Assembly (NCBI GenBank): GCA_963834715.1
Contig: CAWIDE010000022.1
Coordinates: 496,001-560,000 of the forward strand
Direction of reading: 5' to 3'
DNA: 64,000 bases
From: CAVSUZ01 sp963834715
GTDB lineage: Bacteria; Pseudomonadota; Alphaproteobacteria; Acetobacterales; Acetobacteraceae
The notes under the pieces are model-generated. The model did not search any database. It saw only the letters and a program-made list of their open reading frames with translations, and was not told the DNA's origin. Each line of letters begins with the position of its first letter. Positions within the stretch are counted from its first letter, which is position 1. Below, one piece after another: positions 44,563 to 54,272 of the stretch. Position numbers and translations under genes: made by a program.

Positions 44563-46119
44563 ATGCAGGAAAACGGTAACGCGGTCGCCTATTTCGTGGA
44601 CCGGCATGCCGAGCAGGGGCGGTCGGATGCGGTAGCTTTCGTGGATCCCTGGCGCCGGCTGACCTATGGCGGATTAAGGGCCGCGACTAGCCGGCTTGCT
44701 TCGGCGCTGCAGGATGCCGGCATCCGCCGGGAACGGCGTATTGCGCTGATGATGTTGGATACGGTGGACTTTCCCGTGGCGTTCTGGGGCGCCATGCGGA
44801 CGGGCGTGGTCCCCGTGCCGGTCAATACGCTGCTGCCCGCGGATCAGGTGGCCTACGCGCTGCAGGACAGCCGCGCACAGGCGCTGATGTTATCCGCGCC
44901 GTTGCTGGGGGCGCTACGTCCTATTCTCAAGGATTTATCGGAGCTGCAATACGTCGTCGTCGCCGCACCAGATGGAAGCAGGCCGGACTTCGCGGGAAAT
45001 GAGATTCCCTTTACTGATTTCGTAGCCAATGGACGCATCGACGTTGCGCCGGTATCGGCGAGCACCGATGAAGTGGCGTTCTGGCTTTATTCATCCGGAT
45101 CGACGGGGGTGCCGAAAGGCGTCAGGCACGTTCACGGCAGCCTGCAGGCAACCGCCGATACGTACGGGGCGCAGGTTCTGCAAATCCGGCCGGATGACAT
45201 GGTTTTCTCGGCGGCCAAGTTGTTCTTTGCGTACGGGCTGGGGAACGCCATGACGTTTCCAATGTCGGTGGGCGCGAGCGCAATGCTGTTGCCCGACCGC
45301 CCCACGCCGGATGCGGTTCTGGCCACTCTGCGCCACTTCCAACCCACAATCCTCGCGGCCGTCCCGACGCTTTTCGCTGCGCTGCTCTCTCACGCGGAAC
45401 TTGACGGCGGCGCGGGATCGGACCGGTTGCGTCTTTGCATCTCGGCGGGAGAGCCGCTGCCGGAACCGGTTGGCCGGCGCTGGAAAGAGCAGGTCGGCGT
45501 CGATATCCTGGATGGTCTCGGCTCGACCGAGATGCTGCATATTTTCCTTTCCAACCGGCCTGGCGATGTGCGCTACGGAACAACCGGCGTCCCGGTGCCC
45601 GGATACGAGGTAAAGATCGTGAACGAAGCCGGGGCTGGCGTCGCGGACGGGGAAACCGGCGAGCTGATCGTGCGCGGTCCCTCGGCCGCCGAAGGATATT
45701 GGAACCAGCGCAACAAGAGCAGGAGGACATTCCGCGGCGAGTGGACACATACGGGGGATACGTACGTGCGGCTGCCCGACGGCAGTTATCGCTACTGCGG
45801 CCGCGCGGATGACATGATGAAGGTCGGCGGCATCTGGGTCTCGCCGTTCGAGGTGGAAAGCGCGCTGGTGTCCCATCCGTCCGTCTTGGAAGCCGCTGTG
45901 GTCGGGATGCCGGATGCGGATGAACTGATCAAACCAAAAGCGTTTGTCGTGCTGCGGCCCGGCGTTTCCGGCAGCCCGCGCCTTTACAAAGAGCTCAAGG
46001 CGCATGTGAAGGAAAGGATCGGCGCCTGGAAATATCCGCGCTGGTTCGAGGCGGTGGAGTCGTTGCCGAAAACCGCGACTGGAAAGGTCCAGCGCTTTGA
46101 GCTTCGTGCGCACCGGTGA
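44563..46119 (+). CDS. Benzoate-CoA ligase
   Basis: 518 aa, an adenylate-forming enzyme that activates benzoate (or a close analogue) to benzoyl-CoA. The AMP-binding P-loop is YSSGSTGVPKGVRH (about residues 176-189), followed by GLGSTEMLHIFLSN, GEWTHTGDTYVRLPDGSYRYCGRADDM and the C-terminal catalytic lysine in LPKTATGKVQRF. The GSTEMLHIFLSN segment is characteristic of benzoate-CoA ligases. ATG 44563 follows AAGGAG. It is the first gene of the box operon, and its stop overlaps the next start. Confidence 0.92.
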   Translation: MQENGNAVAYFVDRHAEQGRSDAVAFVDPWRRLTYGGLRAATSRLASALQDAGIRRERRIALMMLDTVDFPVAFWGAMRTGVVPVPVNTLLPADQVAYALQDSRAQALMLSAPLLGALRPILKDLSELQYVVVAAPDGSRPDFAGNEIPFTDFVANGRIDVAPVSASTDEVAFWLYSSGSTGVPKGVRHVHGSLQATADTYGAQVLQIRPDDMVFSAAKLFFAYGLGNAMTFPMSVGASAMLLPDRPTPDAVLATLRHFQPTILAAVPTLFAALLSHAELDGGAGSDRLRLCISAGEPLPEPVGRRWKEQVGVDILDGLGSTEMLHIFLSNRPGDVRYGTTGVPVPGYEVKIVNEAGAGVADGETGELIVRGPSAAEGYWNQRNKSRRTFRGEWTHTGDTYVRLPDGSYRYCGRADDMMKVGGIWVSPFEVESALVSHPSVLEAAVVGMPDADELIKPKAFVVLRPGVSGSPRLYKELKAHVKERIGAWKYPRWFEAVESLPKTATGKVQRFELRAHR

Positions 46120-46907
46120 GGAGTTCCGTTAGTCTGGAGGTTTCCGGCCGCAGGATCGAGGGCGCATGGTGGTGCGCGGATGCCGGACCGCCGCCCGTGG
46201 TTCTGCTGCACGAAGGGCTTGGCTCAGTCAGCCTGCGGGAATTTCCCGCCGCGATGGCCGCCGCGACCGGCCGGGCGGTTTTCGCCTATTCCCGCTTCGG
46301 TTACGGGCGATCTGATCCGAATCCTACCCCCTGGCCGCTGGACTACATGCATCGGGAGGCCCTGCAGGAGCTTCCGGCGGTTCTCGATCAGGCAGGTATC
46401 GGCAAATGCGTGCTGGTCGGCCATTCCGACGGTGCTTCGATAGCGGCGATTGCCGCGGGAATTGGCGAACGCAACCGCTATCGGGCGCTGGTCTTGATTG
46501 CACCGCATTTTTTCGTGGAGGATGTGTCGCTGCGAGAGATTGCTGAGGCGAAGCGTAACTACGAACAGGGCGGCTTGCGTGAGAGATTGGTGCGGCATCA
46601 TGCCGATCCGGATGGTTGCTTTTACGGCTGGAACGGAGCCTGGCTTGATCCGGCTTTCCGCACCAGGTTCGATCTTACGGACGAACTTATGCATATCCGC
46701 GTGCCGATGCTGATCGTGCAGGGAGAGCGCGACCCGTACGGCACGGCGGCCCATGCGAAGCTGGCAGAGGAAGTTTGCACGTGCCCGGTGCGGACGGTTC
46801 TGGTCGATGCCGGTCACGACCCGCATCTGGAGTGTCCGAAACAGGTCCTGGAACCAATAGCCGGTTTCATCAGACACTTGGTTCAGGCGCACGAGCATGC
46901 GGATTGA
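46116..46907 (+). CDS. Alpha/beta hydrolase in the box operon
   Basis: 263 aa. GTG start overlapping the ligase stop (GTGA). The nucleophile motif is VLVGHSDGASIAA, the acid is likely in GERDPYG, and the histidine in VDAGHDPHLECP. Its place between the ligase and boxC suggests a role in benzoyl-CoA degradation, for example hydrolysis of a CoA ester or of the ring-opened lactone-type intermediate, but this is inferred. Overlaps boxC by 11 bases. Confidence 0.85.
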   Translation: MRSSVSLEVSGRRIEGAWWCADAGPPPVVLLHEGLGSVSLREFPAAMAAATGRAVFAYSRFGYGRSDPNPTPWPLDYMHREALQELPAVLDQAGIGKCVLVGHSDGASIAAIAAGIGERNRYRALVLIAPHFFVEDVSLREIAEAKRNYEQGGLRERLVRHHADPDGCFYGWNGAWLDPAFRTRFDLTDELMHIRVPMLIVQGERDPYGTAAHAKLAEEVCTCPVRTVLVDAGHDPHLECPKQVLEPIAGFIRHLVQAHEHAD

Positions 46908-48525
46908 CTTTCAAACCGAGCCTTCCCGCTACCGGCACTGGCGGCTGGAGTTCCACGGGCGCATTGCGCATCTGATCATGGACGTCGATCCCGCAGGTTC
47001 GCTGTTCCCCGGCTGTGAACTGAAGCTGAATTCTTACGACCTGGGGGTGGATATCGAGCTGGCGGACGCAATTCAGCGGCTGCGCTTCGAGCATCCGGAG
47101 GTCGGTTGCGTGGTTCTGCAATCCGGTAAGCCGAACGTGTTTTGCGCCGGCGCGAATATTCGCACGTTGGCAATGGCAAGCCATCAGCACAAAGTAAACT
47201 TCTGCAAGTTCACCAATGAGACGCGGCTCGCTATCGAAGAAGCCAGCGCCAAATCCGGGCAGACCTACCTGTGCGCGGTGAATGGCAGCGCGGCGGGAGG
47301 CGGCTATGAACTGGCCTTGGCGGCATCGCACATCATGCTGGTAGACGACCGGCGCTCGAGCGTCGCCTTGCCGGAAACACCGCTGCTTGCGGTACTGCCC
47401 GGCACGGGCGGGCTAACTCGCCTGACGGACAAGCGCAAGGTGCGGCGCGACCGCGCGGACGTGTTCTGCACTACGGAGGAGGGTATGCGCGGCGCCCGCG
47501 CCCTGGAGTGGCGGCTCGTGGATGAACTGGTGCCGCCGTCGCGCTGGGAAGCGGCGCTGGCCGAGCGCGCCGCGGCGCTGGCAGCGCGCTCCGACCGGCC
47601 GGCGGCAGGACAGGGGATCACCCTCCCGATACTCGAACCTCGGATCGAACCGGACCGGCTCAGCTATGCGCATCTGGAAGTTACGATTGAACGGAACGCG
47701 CGGCGCGCGACGCTGACCCTACGCGGGCCAGAGCATGTGCCAGGCGGACTCGCCGAAACTTACCGTACTGGGGCCGCATTCTGGCCGCTCACAGCCGCGC
47801 GCGAGCTCGACGACGCGCTGCTGCATCTGCGTTTCAACGAGCCAACAATCGGCCTGCTCTTATTGTGCACCGAAGGTGATCCGCAGGCGGTCATGGCAAC
47901 GGATGCGTTGCTCGAAACGCACAGGCAAGAATGGCTCGTTCGCGAAATCCGGCTGCTCTGGCGCCGCGTGCTGAAACGTCTCGACATGACTTCGCGCAGC
48001 CTGATCGCGCTGATCGAACTGGGAAGCTGCTTCGCGGGGACATTGGCGGAACTCGCCTTCGCCGCGGACCGGGCGATTATGTTCGCCGGAGGTTCAGCAA
48101 CGTTGCAACTTTCCCCGCTGAACTTTGGCGCCTACCCGATGGGCAACGGGCTTACGCGGTTGCAAACGCGCTTCATCGGCGAGCCGGAAAGTCTGAGATC
48201 TGCCGAGGACCGGATCGGCCAGCCACTGGGCAGCGATGAAGCCGAACAACTCGGGTTGATTACCGCCGCGATCGAGGATCTGGACTGGGACGATGAGCTT
48301 CGCGTGATGCTGGAGGAGCGTGCCAGCTTCTCCCCGGACGCACTGACCGCGATGGAGGCGAACCTGCGCTTTGCCGGGCCAGAGACAATGGAAGCGCGGA
48401 TTTTCGGCCGCCTCACCGCCTGGCAGAACTGGGTGTTCCAGCGCCCGAATGCTGTCGGAGAGCAGGGGGCGCTGAAGCGGTACGGATCGGGGGTCAAGCC
48501 GGAGTATGAGCTGGAGAGAATATAA
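46897..48525 (+). CDS. boxC: 2,3-epoxybenzoyl-CoA dihydrolase (BoxC)
   Basis: 542 aa, a double crotonase-like enzyme. It opens the epoxide of 2,3-epoxybenzoyl-CoA with water and cleaves the ring to 3,4-dehydroadipyl-CoA semialdehyde and formate. Start FQTEPSRYRHWRLEFHGRIAHLIMDVD, then LNSYDLGVDIELADAIQRLRFEHPEV and oxyanion regions GKPNVFCAGANI and NGSAAGGGYELALA are typical of BoxC. Length is normal. It is translationally coupled to the hydrolase. Confidence 0.95.
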   Translation: MRIDFQTEPSRYRHWRLEFHGRIAHLIMDVDPAGSLFPGCELKLNSYDLGVDIELADAIQRLRFEHPEVGCVVLQSGKPNVFCAGANIRTLAMASHQHKVNFCKFTNETRLAIEEASAKSGQTYLCAVNGSAAGGGYELALAASHIMLVDDRRSSVALPETPLLAVLPGTGGLTRLTDKRKVRRDRADVFCTTEEGMRGARALEWRLVDELVPPSRWEAALAERAAALAARSDRPAAGQGITLPILEPRIEPDRLSYAHLEVTIERNARRATLTLRGPEHVPGGLAETYRTGAAFWPLTAARELDDALLHLRFNEPTIGLLLLCTEGDPQAVMATDALLETHRQEWLVREIRLLWRRVLKRLDMTSRSLIALIELGSCFAGTLAELAFAADRAIMFAGGSATLQLSPLNFGAYPMGNGLTRLQTRFIGEPESLRSAEDRIGQPLGSDEAEQLGLITAAIEDLDWDDELRVMLEERASFSPDALTAMEANLRFAGPETMEARIFGRLTAWQNWVFQRPNAVGEQGALKRYGSGVKPEYELERI

Positions 48526-48536
48526 AAGGGGTACCG

Positions 48537-49988
48537 ATGCTCGACGAAGCGACGGTCGATTATGACGGTCTCATCCCCAACAATGTCGGGCTGAACGACG
48601 ATGCTCGCCTGCGCCGGGCGCTGGAGACCTGGCATCCCGGCTATCTTGACTGGTGGAAGAGCCGCGGCCCGGACTGCTATCAGGATGCGTTGGTTTATCT
48701 GCGCACCGCGGTCGGCGTGGACCCAGAGGGCTGGGCGCGGTTCGATTATGTGCGAATGCCGGAATACCGCTGGGGGATCTTGCTTGCACCGGCCGTGCCT
48801 GATCGCCGCATCGGCTTCGGTGCCCACCTCGGCGAACCGGTCTGGCAGGAGGTGCCAGGCGAGTACCGCGCGATGCTGCGCCGGTTGTTGGTTATCCAGG
48901 GCGATACCGAGCCTGCTTCTGTGGAGCAGCAGCGGCACCTCGGGCGCACTGCGCCATCGCTCTATGATCTGCGCAACCTGTTTCAGGTGAATGTGGAGGA
49001 AGGGCGCCATCTTTGGGCGATGGTTTACCTATTGACCAAATATTTCGGCCGCGACGGGCGCGAGGAAGCCGAGGAGCTGCTGCGCCGGCAGTCCGGCGAT
49101 CCCGATCAGCCGCGCATGCTGGGCGCGTTCAACGAAGCCACCCCGGACTGGCTGTCGTTCTTCCTCTTCACGTATTTTACTGATCGTGACGGCAAGATGC
49201 AGCTCGCGGCGCTGGCGCAATCAGGGTTCGATCCGCTCAGCCGCACCTGCCGCTTTATGCTGACCGAGGAAGCCCACCATATGTTCGTGGGCGATACCGG
49301 TGTTCAGCGGATCATCACGCGCACTTGCGAGGCGATGCGCGCAACGCGCATCAATGATCCGTCGGAGGTCCCTCGCGTGCGGGGCCTCGGCGTCATCGAC
49401 CTGCCAACGCTGCAGAAGAAAATCAACTTGCATTTTTCGTTGACGCTTGATCTGTTCGGGTCGGAAATCAGCACCAATGCCGCCAACTCGTTCAATACAG
49501 GGCTGAAGGGCCGCTTCCGCGAGGACAAGCTGACCGACGATCACCAGTTGCAGCACGATACCTACCCGGTGCTGCGTTGCAAACAAGGCCAGGTCATCCA
49601 GGAAGACATTCCTGCTCTGTCCTCACTGAACATGCGGCTGCGCGACGATTTCGTGGCTGAGTGCCAGCACGGTGTAGCGCGATGGAACAAAATCATCGAG
49701 CGCGCCGGCTACGACTACCGCCTGAAACTTCCGCATGTGGCGTTCAACCGGCACATCGGCGAGTTCGCGCAGATCCATGCCGATGCTGCCGGCCAGGTGA
49801 TGACCGACAGCGAATGGCAGGCGCTGCAGCGACGCGATCTGCCGTCCGCGGACGACGGAGCCTATGTCGCGAGCCTGATGCGACCCGTGATTGAGCGCGG
49901 CGCTTACGCGAGCTGGATCGCGCCGCCGAAGGTGGGCATCGACAACAAGCCAGGCGATTTCGAATACGTGCGGATCGAGGCAGTCTAG
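48537..49988 (+). CDS. boxB: Benzoyl-CoA 2,3-epoxidase catalytic subunit (BoxB)
   Basis: 483 aa. BoxB is a class I di-iron oxygenase. The ligand motifs EEGRHLW (Glu154-155, His158) and TEEAHHMF (Glu244-245, His247-248) are both present. It oxidises benzoyl-CoA to the 2,3-epoxide with electrons from BoxA (NADPH reductase). AAGGGG precedes ATG 48537, 11 bases after boxC. BoxA is not encoded here, so electrons must come from a gene elsewhere. Confidence 0.95.
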   Translation: MLDEATVDYDGLIPNNVGLNDDARLRRALETWHPGYLDWWKSRGPDCYQDALVYLRTAVGVDPEGWARFDYVRMPEYRWGILLAPAVPDRRIGFGAHLGEPVWQEVPGEYRAMLRRLLVIQGDTEPASVEQQRHLGRTAPSLYDLRNLFQVNVEEGRHLWAMVYLLTKYFGRDGREEAEELLRRQSGDPDQPRMLGAFNEATPDWLSFFLFTYFTDRDGKMQLAALAQSGFDPLSRTCRFMLTEEAHHMFVGDTGVQRIITRTCEAMRATRINDPSEVPRVRGLGVIDLPTLQKKINLHFSLTLDLFGSEISTNAANSFNTGLKGRFREDKLTDDHQLQHDTYPVLRCKQGQVIQEDIPALSSLNMRLRDDFVAECQHGVARWNKIIERAGYDYRLKLPHVAFNRHIGEFAQIHADAAGQVMTDSEWQALQRRDLPSADDGAYVASLMRPVIERGAYASWIAPPKVGIDNKPGDFEYVRIEAV

Positions 49989-49991
49989 CCG

Positions 49992-50738
49992 TTATAGCTC
50001 CTGCCGAGTGGGCCGGAACAGGATCTCGTTAATATCCACCTCCTCTGGCTGGCTTATCGCGAACGCGACGGCCCGCGCGAATAAGTCGGCCGGGATCGCG
50101 GCCTCTGCATAGAATTTGCGGATTTTCGCCGAAGCATCCGGATCGGACACGCTGTTCGGCAGCTCCGTTGCAACCGCACCTGGTGATATCACCGTCGTAC
50201 GGATGTTGTAGGGCTTCACCTCCTGACGCAGCCCTTCGGTCAGCGCCCGCACGGCCCATTTGGTCGCCGCATAGACCGCGAAGCCCGGCCCGACCCGATG
50301 GCCCGCCACCGAGGAGACATTGATGAAATGCCCGCTCTTCTGCTCCTTCATATATGGCAGTGCCGCCGCGATACCGTACAGCACGCCCTTGATGTTAACA
50401 TCGATCATGCGATCCCACTCGTCGATCTGCAGGCGCTCGAGCAGGGCCTGCGGCATTAGCCCGGCGTTGTTGATCATCACATCGATCCGCCCGTACGTCT
50501 GCACAGCCTTATCGACCAATGCCTGAACCTGCTCGCGGTGGACGACATCGGTCGTGATTGCGATTGCTTTGCCGCCGCGATCATTCAATTCGTCCGCCAG
50601 CGACCTCAGGCGATCGGCCCGTCGCGCACCCAGAACAACCGGTGCGCCCTCTGCCGACAACAGCCGCGCGGTTGCCTCACCCAGCCCGCTGCTCGCGCCG
50701 GTGATTACGATGACCTTTCCTTCGATGCTATTGCTCAT
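49992..50738 (-). CDS. Short-chain dehydrogenase/reductase (classical SDR)
   Basis: 248 aa. GxxxGxG cofactor motif TGASSGLG, NNAG (INNAGLMP), catalytic Ser in INVSSVAGH, and YAATKWAV with the Tyr-x3-Lys pair. Arg in LGARRAD suggests NADP. Starts at ATG 50738 with GAGGAGG upstream. It lies just after the boxB stop on the other strand and upstream are AKR, DUF2255 and cupin genes in the same direction, likely one operon. Confidence 0.94.
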   Translation of the reverse strand: MSNSIEGKVIVITGASSGLGEATARLLSAEGAPVVLGARRADRLRSLADELNDRGGKAIAITTDVVHREQVQALVDKAVQTYGRIDVMINNAGLMPQALLERLQIDEWDRMIDVNIKGVLYGIAAALPYMKEQKSGHFINVSSVAGHRVGPGFAVYAATKWAVRALTEGLRQEVKPYNIRTTVISPGAVATELPNSVSDPDASAKIRKFYAEAAIPADLFARAVAFAISQPEEVDINEILFRPTRQEL

Positions 50739-50762
50739 AATCGTCCTCCTCGACCGTATCGA

Positions 50763-51755
50763 TCAGCGGCCCGTCATCTGCTCCAAGTGTTCAGGATAGC
50801 GATCTCCCTGCACCGGAATCTTCGAAACCGCACTCTCGATCTCGCTCAGATCGTCAGACGTCAGCTCCACGCTCGCTGCTCCAATGTTCTCCTCCAGTCG
50901 GTGCAGTTTCGTGGTGCCGGGGATCGGCACGACCCATGGCTTCTGCGCCAGCAACCAGGCTAGCGCGATCTGCGCGGGCGTTGCCTTTTTCCGGACTGCG
51001 ATCTGGCCGAGCAGATCTATCAGCCCCTGGTTCGCCTTCCGCGCTTCCGGCGTAAACCGGGGCACGATGTTGCGGAAATCGTTGCTATCGAACGTCGTAT
51101 TCTCGTTGATTGCACCCGTGAGGAAGCCCTTACCCAAAGGACTATACGGCACCAGGCCAATGCCAAGCTCCTCGAGCGTCGGCAGCACTTCTGCCTCTAC
51201 GCGCCGCCACCACAGAGAATATTCGTTCTGAACCGCTGTAACCGGCTGAACCGCATGGGCGCGGCGGATGGTTTGCACCCCCGGTTCAGACAGTCCGAAA
51301 TGCCTGACCTTACCTTCCCGGATCAGCTCCTTCACCGCTCCCGCGACATCCTCGATCGGCACATTGGGATCAACGCGATGCTGATAGAACAGATCGATGC
51401 GGTCCGTCTTAAGCCGCTTCAGCGAGGCCTCGGCGACCTGCTTGATTTGCTCCGGCCGCGAGTTCAAGCCTCGCTGCTGGCGCGTCGCCGCGTCTATGTC
51501 AAACCCGAATTTAGTCGTGATCGCAACCTGATCGCGAAAAGGGGCAAGAGCCTCACCGACTAGCTCCTCATTCGTGAACGGACCATATACCTCGGCGGTG
51601 TCAAAGAAAGTCACACCTCGTTCAACCGCCGCCCGGATCAGCGAAACGCCTTGCTCTTTATCCACCGCCGGTCCGTAGCCAAAGCTCAATCCCATGCAGC
51701 CAAGGCCGATCGCCGAAACTTCCAGGTCCGTCCTTCCAAGTCTGCGCTTCTGCAT
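50763..51755 (-). CDS. Aldo/keto reductase
   Basis: 330 aa. The TIM-barrel catalytic residues are visible: Asp in FFDTAEVYGPF with Tyr, Lys in ITTKFGF, His in YQHRVDPNVP. The NADPH region is VPIPGTTKLHRLEENIGA. Starts MQKRRLGRTDLEVSAIGLGCMGLSF. GGAGAGAAG precedes the ATG. Reduces aldehydes or ketones of unknown identity. Same operon as the SDR gene. Confidence 0.95.
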   Translation of the reverse strand: MQKRRLGRTDLEVSAIGLGCMGLSFGYGPAVDKEQGVSLIRAAVERGVTFFDTAEVYGPFTNEELVGEALAPFRDQVAITTKFGFDIDAATRQQRGLNSRPEQIKQVAEASLKRLKTDRIDLFYQHRVDPNVPIEDVAGAVKELIREGKVRHFGLSEPGVQTIRRAHAVQPVTAVQNEYSLWWRRVEAEVLPTLEELGIGLVPYSPLGKGFLTGAINENTTFDSNDFRNIVPRFTPEARKANQGLIDLLGQIAVRKKATPAQIALAWLLAQKPWVVPIPGTTKLHRLEENIGAASVELTSDDLSEIESAVSKIPVQGDRYPEHLEQMTGR

Positions 51756-51772
51756 TGTCTTCTCTCCGTCTA

Positions 51773-52147
51773 TTATCGTGACGCTATCCTGATCGTCGTG
51801 GATCGCGCCTCGGGCGTCCCTATGTGATTAACGTACTGCGCGCCATAACGGCGATACTTGGTGCGATACACGGCGTCGATCTCGTCGTTCAGCGCCGGAT
51901 CGGCGTCGGCAAAAGTGACCTCGTTATTCACGCCGCCAGTCTCGATGCGACCTTCCTGTCGCTCCTGAGCGCCGCGAAACCAGGCTGCGCTGCGCCCATA
52001 AGCAGACCGGACATAAGGATCCTCGCCATGACGCACGACCCAGATCGTCACCGGCCTTCGCAGCGTGCCGTCAGATCGAAAAGCCGCAATTCTCAGTTCG
52101 TCTGCTCTTCCGATCTTGCTCAGTTCGTCGCTCGTCCACGCCACCAT
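51773..52147 (-). CDS. DUF2255 family protein
   Basis: 124 aa. WTSDELSKIGRADELRIAAFRSDGTLRRPVTIWVVRHGEDPYVRSAYGRSAAWFRG is diagnostic of DUF2255, small beta-rich proteins distantly related to pyridoxamine-oxidase folds. ATG 52147 has GGGAG upstream. No function is established. It is 14 bases after the cupin gene and before the AKR gene in the same operon. Confidence 0.88.
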   Translation of the reverse strand: MVAWTSDELSKIGRADELRIAAFRSDGTLRRPVTIWVVRHGEDPYVRSAYGRSAAWFRGAQERQEGRIETGGVNNEVTFADADPALNDEIDAVYRTKYRRYGAQYVNHIGTPEARSTTIRIASR

Positions 52148-52161
52148 TGACCCGCTCCCGA

Positions 52162-52557
52162 TCACCGCCGGTACTGCTCGTCGGAAACTTTTTCCATCCA
52201 GTCCACGACCTTGCCGTCGAGCCTTTCGGCAATGGCGATATGCGTCATCGCCGTGGTTGGCGTGGCCCCGTGCCAGTGCTTTTCACCCGGCGCGAACCAC
52301 ACCACATCACCCGGCCGAATGTCCTCGATTGGCCCGCCGTCGCGCTGGGCCCAGCCGCAGCCGGCCGTCACGATCAGGGTCTGGCCCAGCGGATGCGTGT
52401 GCCATGCCGTGCGCGCGCCAGGCTCGAAGGTGACACTCGCGCCCCCTGCACGAGCAGGATCGGGCGCGCTGAACAGTGGATCGACGCGCACCGTTCCGGT
52501 AAAATACTCCGCCGGCCCTTTGCCGGACGGCTGTGAGCCAACTCGTTTGATTTCCAT
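52162..52557 (-). CDS. Cupin domain protein
   Basis: 131 aa. Cupin motif 1 is TAWHTHPLGQTLIV with GCGWAQ, and motif 2 is PGDVVWFAPGEKHWHGATP, with His residues for metal binding. Similar small cupins are found beside AKR/SDR operons and in (R)-mandelonitrile-lyase-like and detoxification proteins; the reaction is unknown. ATG 52557 follows GGGTGGA. A LysR pseudogene starts divergently 50 bases away. Confidence 0.92.
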   Translation of the reverse strand: MEIKRVGSQPSGKGPAEYFTGTVRVDPLFSAPDPARAGGASVTFEPGARTAWHTHPLGQTLIVTAGCGWAQRDGGPIEDIRPGDVVWFAPGEKHWHGATPTTAMTHIAIAERLDGKVVDWMEKVSDEQYRR

Positions 52558-52607
52558 AATATCCACCCGTCGTCTTTGGTATTGGAACGCTTCCTGTCTA
52601 CCGATGA

Positions 52608-53415
52608 ATGCCGCGAGAAACCTTCCACGCTCTGCTCGCCTTCCTCGCCGTAGCGAAACAGCGCAGCGTCACAAAGGCTGCCGCCCAGCTTGGCGTCTCG
52701 CAATCCGCCCTCAGTCAAACTATCCGTGAACTCGAGGAACGCCTCGGCCTCCGCCTGCTCACCCGCACCACGCGCAGCGTCTCCCCAACCGAGGCCGGTG
52801 AACGCCTGCTCCATACCGTGGGCCCACGGTTTGAGGAGATCGAGGCCGAGCTCGAAGGCCTCAGTGAACAGAGGGAGAAACCCGCCGGCACGATTCGGAT
52901 TACAGCCACTGACTATGCTGCCGATACGGTCCTCTGGCCAAAGCTGCTAAAATTCCTTCGGGAATATCCGGATATCAAGGTCGAGATCATCATCGACTAT
53001 GGCCTGACCGATATCGTTTCGCATGGTTACGACGCTGGCGTGCGTTCCGGAGAACAGGTCGCAAAAGACATGATCGCCGTGCGGATCGGGCCAGATATGC
53101 GGCTCGCGGTCGTGGGCGCGCCGTCATATTTCGCAAAGCGGCTACCTCCATGCACCCCCCAGGATCTGATCGGTCACAACTGCATCAATCTGCGCCTGCC
53201 CATTCATGGCGGCCTGTAAGCCTGGGAGTTCGAAAAAGATGGCCACGCACTAAAAGTCCGCGTCGAAGGCCAGCTCGTCTTTAACGGCACGAGCCAATTG
53301 CTCAACGCCCGCGCTAGCCGTTTTCGGCCTGGCCTATGTCCCGGAGGGTCTGGCAGAGCCCCATATCGCGCACAATCGCCTCAAGCGCGTGCTTGAAGAC
53401 TGGTGCCCTGCTGGT
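52608..53415 (+). pseudogene. LysR regulator with nonsense codon and frameshift
   Basis: The helix-turn-helix (FHALLAFLAVAKQRSVTKAAAQLGVSQSALSQTIRELEERLG) and much of the effector domain are intact to residue 203. A TAA at 53217-53219 stands where AWEFEKDG would follow a Tyr codon. Coding homology continues in frame to about 53310 and then in another frame (GLAYVPEGLAEPHIAHNRLKRVLEDW). It was divergent from the cupin operon and probably its regulator. Confidence 0.85.
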
Positions 53416-53456
53416 CGATGCGTTACGATATCGAGAGCATCGGGCGAAAGCAGAAT

Positions 53457-54167
53457 TCATGCCGCATCGTGGAAAATGATGCCGAGCGTGAAGCGGTGAC
53501 CCGAACGAAGCGGGCTGACGCCGTGGCGCATGGTGACACGGTATGCTCCGCGAGTTCCCTGCACGGGGCGATGATTGACCGCGAAGATGACCGCTTCGCC
53601 CTGACTGAGCTGAACAACCTGAGCCCGAGACTGCATGCGAGGTCTTTGCTCAGTTAGCACGAACTCTCCCCCGGTGAAATCCTCCCCCGGAACGCTGAGC
53701 AGAAACGCTGCCTGCAAGGGGAAAAACAGATCGCCGTAGAGGTCCTGGTGCAAGCAGTTGTAATCGCCTGATTGGTACTTCAGCAGCAATGGCGTCGGGC
53801 AGGTCTGACCAGCCGCGTGGCAGGCCGCGAGGTACGCTTCGTGGCTTTCCGGGAACTGGTTTGGCAGGCCGAGCGCGCGATTCCAACGATTGGCAACGGT
53901 CACGAGCCGCACATAGAGAGCCGGACGCATTGCCTGGATCAGCGGCGGCAGAGGATAGGCGAAGTACTTGTATTCGCCGCGGCCAAATCCATGGCGGGCC
54001 ATCACGATGCGGCTGCGAAATACCCCATCATCATCGTACAGGGACGTGACGGCGGCGCACTCATCGGAGGTGAGCAGCGGGCCGGTAGTGGCGTACCCAG
54101 TTTCTTGCAGTGCGTCAGTTATGGCCCTCCAGTCCAGGCGGGCGAGACGTGTGGCAACCGGGGTCAT
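53457..54167 (-). CDS. 2OG-Fe(II) oxygenase
   Basis: 236 aa from ATG 54167. The double-stranded beta helix is seen: HxD in YNCLHQDLYGDLFFPLQAAFLLS, distal His in VTMRHGVSPLRSGHRFTLGIIFHDA with the 2-oxoglutarate-binding Arg. TGYATTGPLLTSDECAAVTSLYDD is the N-terminal region. Related enzymes hydroxylate proteins or alkylated bases. It is divergent from the hydroxyacid dehydrogenase gene. The substrate is unknown. Confidence 0.85.
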   Translation of the reverse strand: MTPVATRLARLDWRAITDALQETGYATTGPLLTSDECAAVTSLYDDDGVFRSRIVMARHGFGRGEYKYFAYPLPPLIQAMRPALYVRLVTVANRWNRALGLPNQFPESHEAYLAACHAAGQTCPTPLLLKYQSGDYNCLHQDLYGDLFFPLQAAFLLSVPGEDFTGGEFVLTEQRPRMQSRAQVVQLSQGEAVIFAVNHRPVQGTRGAYRVTMRHGVSPLRSGHRFTLGIIFHDAA

Positions 54168-54272
54168 GGACCCGAAGATGGCGCTGGCGAGTCCCCGCTG
54201 CAGCCTCCGGACCTTGCTTTTGCTGCTTGCCCGCGCAGGATTGGCAGCGCTGGCCGGAGGAAGGACGAGGGA

